This document shows positions 36,911 through 46,906 of a stretch of DNA of 64,000 bases, one piece after another. Source of the stretch: Metapseudomonas otitidis. Its GTDB lineage: Bacteria > Pseudomonadota > Gammaproteobacteria > Pseudomonadales > Pseudomonadaceae. Position numbers and translations under genes: made by a program. Under the pieces are notes generated by a model. That model worked only from the letters and a program-made list of their open reading frames with translations, was not told where the DNA came from and searched no databases. Location of the stretch: positions 239,169-303,168 of the forward strand of contig NZ_FOJP01000002.1 of NCBI RefSeq assembly GCF_900111835.1. Reading direction: 5' to 3'. Each line of letters opens with the position of its first letter. The first letter of the stretch is position 1.

Positions 36911-39087
36911 ACATCGACGCTACCTGGACCACGGCGCTGCGCCGTGACCTCGCCCATTGGGCCCGTACCGAAGGGGTCACCTGGGTCTTCATCTTCAAGG
37001 CCCTGCTCACCGCCTTCATCGCCCTGTGGCTGGCCTACCGCCTGGAGCTGCCGCAGCCCGGCACGGTGCTGGTCACGGTGTTCATCGTCATGCAGCCGCA
37101 GAGCGGGCAGGTCCTGGCCAAGAGCTTCTACCGCATCATCGGCACGCTGCTGGGGCTGACGGTGATGGTGGCGCTGATCGCCCTGTTCAACCAGGAGCGG
37201 GTGCTGTTCATGCTGGCCATCGCCATCTGGATCGGCCTGTGCACCGCCGGCGCGGCACGCTACCGGGACTTCCGTGGCTACGCCTGCGTGCTGGCCGGCT
37301 ACACCGCCGTGATCATCGGCCTGCCCGCCACCCTGCACCCCGAAGGCGCCTTCATGTCGGCGCTGTGGCGGGTGCTGGAGATCACCCTGGGCATCCTCTG
37401 CACCGGCCTGGTCAGCGCCCTGGTGCTGCCCCAGACCACCAGCGCCGACCTGCGCGGCACCTTGCAGGCGCGCTTTCGAGACTTCGCTGCATTCGCCTGC
37501 GAAGGCCTGGCCGGCAGCCTCGACAGCGAGCGCTTCGAAGCGCTCAACGCGCGCTTCGCCGCCGTGGCCGTGGGCCTGGAGAACATGCGCAACGCCACCA
37601 CCTTCGAGGACCCGCACATGCGCATGCGCGCCGGGCGGCTGGCGCGGCTGAACAACGAGTTCATGGTCCTTTCCACACGCTTCCACGCCCTGCACCAGCT
37701 GCTCAAGCGCCTGCACCTGGGCGGCGCCCACCTGGTGCGCGAGGCCTTGCAGCCGTGCCTGGGCGAGGTCTCGGCGCTGCTGGCCGCGCAGCGCGAGCGC
37801 CTGGGCAGCGACGCCGAGGCGGCAGAGTTCGCCGAACGCCTGGCCGCCTGCCGACAGGAGCTGATGCAACTGATTCGCAGCGGGCGCGGCTGGCTGGCCG
37901 AGCGCCAGGTGGACGAGGCCGGCGCGCTGGATTTCGATACCGCCGCCGAGCTGCTGTTCCGCTTCGTCGACGACCTCCACGGCTACGCCATGACCCTGGC
38001 CTCGCTGCTGGAACACCGCCACCACCGTGAGGACTGGCAGGAGAGCTTCCGCCCCCGCGCCAACCCCCTGGCCGCCGCTGTGGCGGGTATGCGTAGCAGC
38101 CTGCTGATCCTCGCCCTGGGCACCTTCTGGATGGCCACCGCCTGGCCCGCCGGGGAGACCTTCACCATGACGGTGGGGATGATCTCGGCCCTGGCCTCGT
38201 CCTCCTCCAACCCCAAGCGGCTGGCGCTGCAACTGACCCTGGGCGCCACCGGCGGCGCCCTGGCGGGCATCTTCACCACCTTCTGCGTGCTGCCCTCGCT
38301 GGATGGCTTCGTCATGCTCTGCTGCGCCCTGGCGCCCACCTTCGCCCTCGGCGCGCTGCTGCTGTCGCGCCCGGCCTGGTCCGGCTACGGCGTGGGGCTG
38401 CTGGTGTGGTTCTGCCTGCTGTCGCTGCCGGGCAACCTGGTGCAGTACGACCCTTACCGGCTGCTCAACGAGTACCTGGCGGTGCTGCTGTCGATGACCG
38501 TGGCGACCCTGGCGGCAGCGCTGATCCTGCCACCCAACCGGCCCTGGCTGTGGCGGCGCCTGGAGCACGACCTGCGCATGTGCGCGGTGCACACCGTCAG
38601 CGGGCGCATCCGTGGGCTGGTGAGCGGTTTCGAGAGCGGCACCCGCGACCTGCTGGCCCAGGCCTATGCCTTTTCCGCCGGGCGTCCGGACATCCAGCGT
38701 CGGCTGCTGCGCTGGATGTTCGCCGTGCAGGAGGTGGGGCACGCGGTGATCGAACTGCGCCTGGAGCAGGCGCGCCTGCCGGCGCTGTCCTGCTATGCCG
38801 AATCCATGCCCTGGCGCCACGCCGTGCGCGCCATGGGCCGGGCGCTGATCCGCCTGCTGATCCAGCCCGGCGAGGTCAACCGCCAGCGTGCGCTGCAGGC
38901 CGTCGAACAGGCCATCGAGGCGGTGCGCGCCACCCCCGAGCCTTGCGCGCCACAGTTCGAAACCTCGCCGCTGCGCCGGTTGCAGAGCTACCTGCACTTC
39001 ATCCGCACCTCCCTGCTGGACCCCCTGGCGCCCTGGGCCGAGCACCAGGACGCCGGCACCGCCCCGGTACCCGCCCATGCCCCGTGA
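36907..39087 (+). CDS. FUSC/AaeB-type inner membrane efflux protein
   Basis: A fusaric-acid-resistance/aromatic-acid exporter family protein, 726 residues. Two blocks of about five hydrophobic helices (residues ~25-175 and ~395-540) flank a large soluble helical domain, the usual FUSC plan. Typical strings are PGTVLVTVFIVMQPQSGQVLAKSFYRIIGTLLG and TMTVGMISALASSSSNPKRL. It starts within the NodT stop and overlaps DUF1656 by 11 bp. With these and the HlyD protein it should form a proton-driven export system for organic acids or other toxic aromatics. Confidence 0.92.
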   Translation: MNIDATWTTALRRDLAHWARTEGVTWVFIFKALLTAFIALWLAYRLELPQPGTVLVTVFIVMQPQSGQVLAKSFYRIIGTLLGLTVMVALIALFNQERVLFMLAIAIWIGLCTAGAARYRDFRGYACVLAGYTAVIIGLPATLHPEGAFMSALWRVLEITLGILCTGLVSALVLPQTTSADLRGTLQARFRDFAAFACEGLAGSLDSERFEALNARFAAVAVGLENMRNATTFEDPHMRMRAGRLARLNNEFMVLSTRFHALHQLLKRLHLGGAHLVREALQPCLGEVSALLAAQRERLGSDAEAAEFAERLAACRQELMQLIRSGRGWLAERQVDEAGALDFDTAAELLFRFVDDLHGYAMTLASLLEHRHHREDWQESFRPRANPLAAAVAGMRSSLLILALGTFWMATAWPAGETFTMTVGMISALASSSSNPKRLALQLTLGATGGALAGIFTTFCVLPSLDGFVMLCCALAPTFALGALLLSRPAWSGYGVGLLVWFCLLSLPGNLVQYDPYRLLNEYLAVLLSMTVATLAAALILPPNRPWLWRRLEHDLRMCAVHTVSGRIRGLVSGFESGTRDLLAQAYAFSAGRPDIQRRLLRWMFAVQEVGHAVIELRLEQARLPALSCYAESMPWRHAVRAMGRALIRLLIQPGEVNRQRALQAVEQAIEAVRATPEPCAPQFETSPLRRLQSYLHFIRTSLLDPLAPWAEHQDAGTAPVPAHAP

Positions 39088-39277
39088 AATCGCCGTGCAC
39101 GGCGTCTACCTGCCGAGCCTGACCCTGCTGTTCCTGATCACCCTGGTCGGCGGCTGGCTGATCGACCGCGTCGCCGCGCGGCTCGGCCTCTACCGCCTGG
39201 CCTGGCACCCCGTGCTGCTGCGGGTCTGCCTGTTCACCTGCCTGTATGCCTCCCTGGCCCTGGCCACCTACCGTTGA
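39077..39277 (+). CDS. DUF1656 (AaeX/YtcA-like) small membrane protein
   Basis: A 66-residue protein with two transmembrane helices (LTLLFLITLVGGWLIDRVAA and LLRVCLFTCLYASLALATY), starting MPREIAVHGVYLPS, the standard DUF1656 opening. ATG 39077 lies inside the FUSC end. Such proteins always sit with FUSC and HlyD subunits and are thought to assist the pump. Confidence 0.9.
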   Translation: MPREIAVHGVYLPSLTLLFLITLVGGWLIDRVAARLGLYRLAWHPVLLRVCLFTCLYASLALATYR

Positions 39278-39289
39278 GAGACCCTGTCC

Positions 39290-40165
39290 GTGAAACGAAT
39301 CATCAGTGTCGGCGCGACCCTGCTCATCCTCGCCCTGGCGGTGCTGTTGGTGCAGCGCCTGTGGCAGCACTACATGGACTCGCCCTGGACCCGCGACGGC
39401 CGGGTACGGGCCGACGTGATCAACATCGCCCCCGACGTGGCCGGGCTGGTGGTGGAGATCCCGGTGCGCGACAACCAGCGGGTCAAGGCCGGCGACGTGC
39501 TGGTGCGCATCGACCGTGCCCACTACGAGCTGGCCGTGCGTGACGCCGAGGCCGAGGTGGCCGCACGCAAGGCCGACCTGGAGATGCGCCGGCTGAACGC
39601 CCGCCGGCGAGCCGACATGGACGACCTGGTGGTCTCGCGGGAGAACCGCGAGGACGCCGGCCACCTGGCCGACGGCGCCATGGCCCGCTACCGCCAGGCG
39701 CTGTCCCGGCTCGACGCCGCGCGGCTGGACCTGGAACGCACCGAAGTCCGCGCCCCGGTGGACGGCTACGTGACCAACCTCAACCTCTACCGGGGCGACT
39801 ACGTGCACGCCGGGCAAGCCGGCATGGCGCTGGTGGACGCGCACTCCTTCTACGTCAACGGCTACTTCGAGGAGACCCGCCTGCCGCGCATCCGCCAGGG
39901 CGCGAAGGTGGAGATGCGCCTGATGAGCGGCGAGCGCCTGCTCGGCCACGTGGACAGCGTGGCGCGCGGCATCTACGACCGCGACAACCCGGAAAGCCGC
40001 GAGCTGGTGGCCGACGTGAACCCCACCTTCAACTGGGTGCGCCTGGCCCAGCGGGTGCCGGTGCGCATACACCTCGACGAGGTGCCCGAGGGGCTGGAGC
40101 TGTCCGCCGGGATGACCTGCACGGTGGTGGTGGACGAGTCACGCCAGGGCCTGCCCGGCGCCTGA
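39290..40165 (+). CDS. HlyD/AaeA-type periplasmic adaptor of the efflux operon
   Basis: 291 residues. GTG 39290 begins MKRIISVGATLLILALAVLLVQRLW, a membrane anchor. TRDGRVRADVINIAPDVAGLVVEIPVRDNQRVKAGDVLVRID is the lipoyl half with the usual wording. A short coiled coil and the second half (APVDGYVTNLNLYRGDYVHAG) follow, then the barrel with FEETRLPRIRQGAKVEM. It bridges the FUSC pump and the NodT channel. An imperfect stem (40177-40202) after the stop may end the operon. Confidence 0.92.
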   Translation: MKRIISVGATLLILALAVLLVQRLWQHYMDSPWTRDGRVRADVINIAPDVAGLVVEIPVRDNQRVKAGDVLVRIDRAHYELAVRDAEAEVAARKADLEMRRLNARRRADMDDLVVSRENREDAGHLADGAMARYRQALSRLDAARLDLERTEVRAPVDGYVTNLNLYRGDYVHAGQAGMALVDAHSFYVNGYFEETRLPRIRQGAKVEMRLMSGERLLGHVDSVARGIYDRDNPESRELVADVNPTFNWVRLAQRVPVRIHLDEVPEGLELSAGMTCTVVVDESRQGLPGA

Positions 40166-40309
40166 GGGATTGTTGACCAGCACGTCACAGTCCTTGTGCT
40201 GGATCGCCCTGTAAGCCCCGTGGGACGGGCATTAGAATGGATTCCGCCTCCCACGACAGAGGCACATGCTTGATCCACTTCACCGTTCGTGTGCGGTGTC
40301 GCGCAATAC

Positions 40310-40340
40310 CTTCGGCCCGCTCGTGGAGGGCGGGCCGAAG
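40310..40340 (+). promoter_or_regulatory. Strong hairpin upstream of the first DUF2790 gene
   Basis: A perfect 11-bp stem, cttcggcccgc / gcgggccgaag, with a 9-nt loop, ending 31 bp before the ATG. It may be a 5' leader structure or a terminator from upstream; there is no T run. Confidence 0.5.
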
Positions 40341-40371
40341 CCCTTCTCAAGGCAATCGAGTACTAGAACCC

Positions 40372-40626
40372 ATGAAAGCTTTCCTGTTGCTGGCGCTTGC
40401 CGGCCTGTCTCCGCTCGTCTTCGCTGCCTCGCCTGACCAGACCGTTCCCGCCGAGGTCGAGCACTACCAGTACGGCATGGACCTGGACATCGCCCGCGTG
40501 ATTTCCCGCAGCGAGGTCCCCGATGTGTGCGGCGTGGTGCCGGCCTACCTGACCTACGAGGACCACCAGGGCAAGGTGCACCGCCTGGAGTACATGGTGT
40601 TCGGCAACGGCTGCTCCAACGGCTGA
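40372..40626 (+). CDS. DUF2790 periplasmic protein (copy 1)
   Basis: 84 residues with signal peptide MKAFLLLALAGLSPLVFA. The mature part contains YQYGMDLDIARVISRSEVPDVCGVVPAYLTYEDHQGK and RLEYMVFGNGCSNG, the DUF2790 pattern with two Cys that could pair. Known members in Pseudomonas are small secreted proteins induced by stress such as copper, with no defined activity. It has its own terminator. The next gene is a paralogue. Confidence 0.88.
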   Translation: MKAFLLLALAGLSPLVFAASPDQTVPAEVEHYQYGMDLDIARVISRSEVPDVCGVVPAYLTYEDHQGKVHRLEYMVFGNGCSNG

Positions 40627-40643
40627 CCGCCCGCTCCCTGACA

Positions 40644-40670
40644 AATGCCCGGCCCGATGAGCCGGGCATT
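40644..40670 (+). terminator. Terminator of DUF2790 copy 1
   Basis: A 10-bp stem, aatgcccggc / gccgggcatt, with loop ccgatga, 18 bp after the stop. The downstream sequence is gtcgttt. Confidence 0.8.
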
Positions 40671-40816
40671 GTCGTTTCAGGAGGCCGCGTTTTGTAGGAC
40701 GCACCTGCCGCGTGGGGGCGGGCGTACAGCCTGTAGGACATCCAGGCTGCCGATAGCGTGAATTCGCCGCCTGCCACCCGGCCGGCGACCACCCTCCAGA
40801 CCTACGGGGACTGCCC

Positions 40817-41068
40817 ATGAAAGTACTGACCGCCCTGGCCCTGGCGCTTCTCTCGCCCCTGGCCCTCGCGACCACACCCGCCATGGACGACGGCATCCAG
40901 ACCAAGACCTACCACTACGGCATGAAGCTCGATGTGGCCAAGGTCATCTCCCACAGCCGCATCCCGGACGTCTGCGAGGTCGTCCCCGCCCACATGGTCT
41001 ACGAAGACCGCCAGGGCGAAATCCACCGCGTGGAATACCGCGTGTTCGGCAACGGTTGCTCCAACTGA
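40817..41068 (+). CDS. DUF2790 periplasmic protein (copy 2)
   Basis: 83 residues with signal peptide MKVLTALALALLSPLALA. The mature part, YHYGMKLDVAKVISHSRIPDVCEVVPAHMVYEDRQGE then RVEYRVFGNGCSN, parallels copy 1 almost position by position, so the pair arose by tandem duplication. Both Cys are kept. It has a separate terminator, and the 190-bp gap before it can hold its own promoter, so the copies may be regulated independently. Confidence 0.88.
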   Translation: MKVLTALALALLSPLALATTPAMDDGIQTKTYHYGMKLDVAKVISHSRIPDVCEVVPAHMVYEDRQGEIHRVEYRVFGNGCSN

Positions 41069-41087
41069 GCCGACCCCTGATCCACCC

Positions 41088-41116
41088 AAAAAGCCCGGCC
41101 ATGTGCCGGGCTTTTT
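41088..41116 (+). terminator. Terminator of DUF2790 copy 2
   Basis: A 12-bp stem, aaaaagcccggc / gccgggcttttt, with loop catgt. Both sides carry A/T tracts, giving a good bidirectional rho-independent terminator. Confidence 0.92.
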
Positions 41117-41649
41117 GCATGCCGCAATCCGGCTTCTGGCACCTCGCAGGATGACGCTGAGCGCAGCGAAGCCCATCAATCAGGAGTCCCCGGCGGCACC
41201 GTGCAACGACCTGATGCGGTTCGCCGAGCTCACCGCATCCTACGGAGCGCGGCGTGTAGTCGGACTCAGGCACCTCGTAGGATGGCGCTGAGCGCAGCGA
41301 AGCCCATCGAGCGGGAATACCCGATAGCACCATGCAGACACGTAGCCCGGGCTTCAGCCCGGGAATGGTGCTTGCCGCCCCGGACTGAAGTCCGGGCTAC
41401 CGCATACGTGGCGCGCTCCACGTCCACCACCGGCATCATGGTGACGTCGATGGTGGGCTGAAGCGGAACGCCGCCCGGCCCACCCTGCGCAAGGCGGCTC
41501 GGGTTGCCGCGGTGATGGGAACGAGCGCTGCTCGCGAACGCTCGACGTAAAGTTTCCCTTCATTCGGCTGCCCCGTCGGCCATTTCCCTGGATGGGGGTA
41601 GGCCGGGCGGTGGTGGCCGCCTCGGCCGTTTTCCACGTGCGGGCGTCTG
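41117..41649. repeat. Non-coding stretch with several hairpin repeats
   Basis: No gene was found here. It holds two copies of a 32-bp element with core ggatggcgctgagcgcagcg (41146-41177, 41277-41308), one inverse copy of the gtaggatgcggtgagctc element (41213-41242), and a facing pair of the tagcccgggcttcagcccgg element (41342-41363 plus, 41379-41400 as a diverged inverse). All are imperfect palindromes found elsewhere in the window only between genes. Confidence 0.75.
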
Positions 41650-43605
<1,956 letters not shown>

Positions 43606-43837
43606 GGGGACATCCTCGTGCACAGGAATGCCCGAATAATGGGCCCTCCAGACGCCGGGGGAAAGCCGGGTGCGTTCCAGGCGCGGGAGCGTAGAGATAA
43701 GGACAGGGGAGGTGAGCGGTGCCCCATAAACGCCGAAGGCGCCGGTCAAGGCGCCTTCAAGCGTGGGATGTTTCAGGCATCGATCTGGCCTCGCGACAGC
43801 ATTGACTCAGGCGGGATGCGCTCCGGTCCGTGTGGCC

Positions 43838-44446
43838 TCAGGCAACACGGAAACCGGGGGTGCGGTCGGAGCCATCTTCGGCCACGCGGATGCCAGGGGT
43901 GCGGTCGGAGCCGTCTTCAGCGACGCGGATGCCGGGGGTGCGGTCGGAGCCGTCTTCAGCGACGCGGATGCCGGGGGTGCGGTCGGAGCCGTCTTCAGCG
44001 ACACGGATGCCGGGGGTGCGGTCGGAGCCGTCTTCAGCGACGCGGATGCCGGGGGTGCGGTCGGAGCCGTCTTCAGCGACGCGGATGCCGGGGGTGCGGT
44101 CGGAGCCGTCTTCAGCGACACGGATGCCGGGGGTGCGGTCGGAGCCGTCTTCAGCAATGCGGATGCCGGGGGTGCGGTCGGAGCCGTCTTCAGCGACGCG
44201 GATGCCGGGAGTGCGGTCGGAGCCATCTTCAGCAACGCGGATGCCAGGGGTGCGGTCGGAGCCGTCTTCGGCCACGCGGAAGCCCGGGGTGCGATCAGAG
44301 CCGTTCTCGGCGACCGGCGGGTTCACGGCGCGTTCGGCACCTGCGGTCAGGAGCGAGTCCTGCTGGGTTTGTTGGGGCAGGGCGAGGGCACTGGCGGTAG
44401 CGGTCAGGCTGACGGCGAACAGGCTGGCAAGGATGCGCATTTTCAT
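43838..44446 (-). CDS. Secreted protein built of twelve 13-residue repeats
   Basis: 202 residues. A signal peptide (MKMRILASLFAVSLTATASA) and a short spacer (to ~residue 45) precede twelve tandem copies of AEDGSDRTPGIRV, which then end in Ala and stop. The first copy has AENGSDRTPGF, the last ends in F-R-V-A; all others are identical or differ at one residue. Each unit has three acids and two Arg, a DGSD turn and a Pro-Gly, suggesting an extended or solenoid-like chain. GAGGAAC precedes ATG 44446. I do not recognise a named family; short proteins with GSDR-type repeats may exist elsewhere in Pseudomonas. Export to the periplasm or beyond follows from the signal. Confidence 0.85.
   Translation of the reverse strand: MKMRILASLFAVSLTATASALALPQQTQQDSLLTAGAERAVNPPVAENGSDRTPGFRVAEDGSDRTPGIRVAEDGSDRTPGIRVAEDGSDRTPGIRIAEDGSDRTPGIRVAEDGSDRTPGIRVAEDGSDRTPGIRVAEDGSDRTPGIRVAEDGSDRTPGIRVAEDGSDRTPGIRVAEDGSDRTPGIRVAEDGSDRTPGFRVA
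43844..44311 (-). repeat. 12 x 39-bp perfect-period tandem repeat
   Basis: Twelve units of exactly 39 bp (468 bp) encode the repeats of the secreted protein. Unit-to-unit nucleotide differences are rare and mostly silent or conservative (for example one GTC to ATT change). The stretch is open in several frames on both strands because the period is a multiple of three. Copy number is likely to vary by slippage or recombination. Confidence 0.95.
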
Positions 44447-44880
44447 GATGGGTTCCTCGTGGAAGTGGGGTTGAAAGTGAACACGAGGGCAATGTTAGAG
44501 AAATAAAATCGATAAAAAAGTGGAGATGGTCAATGGTGACCATCGATTTCATTGATAGTGCTCAATTTATTCAATAAAAACAGTTAGTTGTGTTTAATTT
44601 TCAGATCTTTAAGAGCGCCTGAAACCTTATGTAAAACACTCTTTCGTGAAATCATAACAATCGAATAATTCGATTAAATGGCCGGAAATATCCTGAAACA
44701 CGCCATCGATAGCAGGCTCATGTTCGGATCATTGAACGTCTGGCGCCGCCCGCAAGCACGCGGCATCCAGCGGGTAGCGACGGGGAGGCTGGCCTGGCCG
44801 GGCCAGAGCGCTGCGCGCATGCAGGCAGCCGCCGGGCGTCCTGCTAGGCTATGGGCCTTTTCCTACCAATGGATGGCCCC
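44447..44880. promoter_or_regulatory. AT-rich regulatory region with two perfect dyads
   Basis: 434 bp without a gene. From 44480 to 44685 the sequence is strikingly AT-rich against a GC-rich genome. Two inverted repeats stand out: atggtcaatggtgaccat (44526-44543), which overlaps a TTGACC -35-like hexamer reading toward the repeat-protein gene, and aatcgaataattcgatt (44659-44675). The remainder, to 44880, is GC-rich and featureless. Confidence 0.6.
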
Positions 44881-45534
44881 ATGTCCAGCGAGATCGAAAC
44901 GCCCTTCACCCACGAGCCCCTGAGCGCCGTCGAGGTCCGCCTGCTCGGCAGCCTGATCGAAAAGCAGGCCACCACCCCCGAGTCCTACCCGCTGACCCTC
45001 AACGCCCTGGTGCTCGCCAGTAACCAGAAGACCAGCCGCGAACCGGTGATGAACCTCACCGCCGGCCAGGTGGGGCAGGGCATGCGTACCCTCGAAGGGC
45101 GTGGCCTGGCCCGCCTGGTGATGGGCAGCCGCGCCGACCGCTGGGAGCAGCGCGCCGACAAGACCCTGGAGCTGGTCCAGCCGCAGCTCATCCTGCTCGG
45201 CCTGTTGCTGCTGCGCGGCCCGCAGACCCTCGGCGAACTGCTCACCCGCAGCGGCCGCATGCACGAATTCGACGACCTGGACCAGGTCCGCCACCACCTC
45301 GACCGCCTCGCCGCCCGTGGCCTGGCCACCGTGCTGCCGCGCCAGAGCGGCCAGCGTGAAGAGCGCTTCATGCACCTGTTGGGCGAGGCGGCCGACCTGG
45401 AAGCGCTGCTCGCCACCCGGCAGGACGCCCCCGAGCGCAGCGAATCCCGCGCCGGCCTGGAGAGCCGCGTGGAACAGCTGGAAGCCCGCATCGCCGAACT
45501 GGAAGAGCGCCTCGCCCGGCTCGAAGGCCACTGA
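44881..45534 (+). CDS. yceH: YceH / UPF0502 family protein
   Basis: A 217-residue protein with two winged-helix-like domains: [30 protein letters not shown], the standard DUF480 opening, then [36 protein letters not shown]-terminal coiled coil ([21 protein letters not shown]) ends it. Function unknown in the family. ATG 44881 matches homologues; in-frame ATGs at 44851 and 44869 are possible. Confidence 0.92.
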   Translation: MSSEIETPFTHEPLSAVEVRLLGSLIEKQATTPESYPLTLNALVLASNQKTSREPVMNLTAGQVGQGMRTLEGRGLARLVMGSRADRWEQRADKTLELVQPQLILLGLLLLRGPQTLGELLTRSGRMHEFDDLDQVRHHLDRLAARGLATVLPRQSGQREERFMHLLGEAADLEALLATRQDAPERSESRAGLESRVEQLEARIAELEERLARLEGH

Positions 45535-45632
45535 TCCGTCCCCATCACGCAAGCCTTTGTCGCCTGGTGCATATGCCCGCACCGGGCGACCTGCCATTCT
45601 TGCGCGCACCCCTGACACAGCCCGAGGTAGTC

Positions 45633-46763
45633 ATGAAGATCAGCGCCGATTTCGACAGCGGCAACATCGAAGTCAAGGACGCCAGCAACCCCCGCCACGT
45701 CCTTCTCGCCATGCGCCCCGACCTGCGCAGCCACCACTTCCAGTGGTTCCACTTCAAGGTCGACGGCATGACCCCCGGCAGCCGCCACGACTTCAGCCTG
45801 GTCAACGCCGGCCAGTCCGCCTACGCCCACGCCTGGACCGGCTACAACGCCGCCGCCTCCTATGACCAGGTCAACTGGTTCCGCGTGCCCAGCCGCTTCG
45901 ACGAGAACGGCCTGCACTTCGGCCTGGAGCCCACCCAGTCGCACATCTGGTTCGCCTATTTCGAGCCCTACAGCCGCGCGCGCCACGACGCCCTCATCCG
46001 CCAGGCCGTCGAAGCGGCCGGCGCCGAGGTCGTCGCCACCGGCAAGAGCCTCGAAGGGCGCGACATCCCCCTGCTCAAGGTCAGCCGCAACCCCCAGGCC
46101 CAGCGCCGCGTCTGGATCATCGCCCAGCAGCACCCCGGCGAGCACATGGCCGAATGGTTCATGGAAGGCATCATCGAGCGCCTCAAGCAGCGCCATGACC
46201 CGGAGCTGGAGCGCCTGCTCGACGCCGCCGACCTCTACCTCGTCCCCAACATGAACCCCGACGGCGCCTACCGTGGCCACCTGCGCACCAACGCCGCCGG
46301 CAAGGACCTCAACCGCGCCTGGCAATCGGCCAGCGAAGCGGAGACCCCCGAAGTCCACTTCGTCCAGCAGCAGATGCGCCGCATCGGCGTCGACCTGTTC
46401 CTCGACATCCACGGTGACGAGGAAATCCCCCACGTGTTCACCGCCGGCTGCGAAGGCAACCCCGGCTACACCCCGCGCCTCGCCGCCCTGGAAGAAGAGT
46501 TCCGCCGCCGCCTCGTCGACATGGGCGCCGAGTTCCAGACCCGCTACGGCTACCCCCGCGACGAGCCCGGCCAGGCCAACATCACCCTGGCCTGCAACGC
46601 CGTCGGTCTGGAGTTCGACTGCCTGTCCTTCACCATCGAAATGCCCTTCAAGGACCACGACGACAACCCCGCCCCGGAAACCGGCTGGAACGGCAAGCGT
46701 TCCATGAAGCTCGGCCAGGACGTGCTCAGCGTCGCCGCCGCCATGGTCCACGGCCTGCGCTGA
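45633..46763 (+). CDS. M14-family carboxypeptidase, cytosolic (CCP/Nna1-like) type
   Basis: 376 residues, no signal peptide. The N-terminal beta domain (ISADFDSGNIEVKDA, HHFQWFHFKVDG) is typical of the cytosolic carboxypeptidase group. Zinc ligands are H167 and E170 (QQHPGEHMAEWFMEG) and H260 (LFLDIHGDEEIPH). NPDGAYRGHLRTNAAGKDLNRAW binds the substrate carboxylate, and the catalytic Glu lies in LSFTIEMPFKD. Eukaryotic relatives remove glutamates from tubulin; bacterial substrates are unknown. It is likely a free-standing gene between YceH and a lipoprotein. Confidence 0.9.
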   Translation: MKISADFDSGNIEVKDASNPRHVLLAMRPDLRSHHFQWFHFKVDGMTPGSRHDFSLVNAGQSAYAHAWTGYNAAASYDQVNWFRVPSRFDENGLHFGLEPTQSHIWFAYFEPYSRARHDALIRQAVEAAGAEVVATGKSLEGRDIPLLKVSRNPQAQRRVWIIAQQHPGEHMAEWFMEGIIERLKQRHDPELERLLDAADLYLVPNMNPDGAYRGHLRTNAAGKDLNRAWQSASEAETPEVHFVQQQMRRIGVDLFLDIHGDEEIPHVFTAGCEGNPGYTPRLAALEEEFRRRLVDMGAEFQTRYGYPRDEPGQANITLACNAVGLEFDCLSFTIEMPFKDHDDNPAPETGWNGKRSMKLGQDVLSVAAAMVHGLR

Positions 46764-46770
46764 CCCCAAG

Positions 46771-46795
46771 GCCCTCCCCGGCAACCGGGGAGGGC
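46771..46795 (+). terminator. Stem-loop after the carboxypeptidase
   Basis: A perfect 11-bp stem, gccctccccgg / ccggggagggc, with loop caa, 7 bp after the stop. There is no T tract. Confidence 0.65.
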
Positions 46796-46906
46796 GTACC
46801 AGGCGGAGCCCCGCCGCGTTCAGCCCCGCGCTAGCTCATCTGCACTATTTCGCCCCGCCCCCGGTCGACGCAACATGCCCGGTCCGCCCCCATCAAGGAA
46901 CGATGC

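Noticed and set aside
43844-44311. CRISPR-like regular repeat
   Set aside because: Units are contiguous 39-bp repeats without unique spacers and in frame with a signal-peptide protein, so it is a coding tandem repeat.
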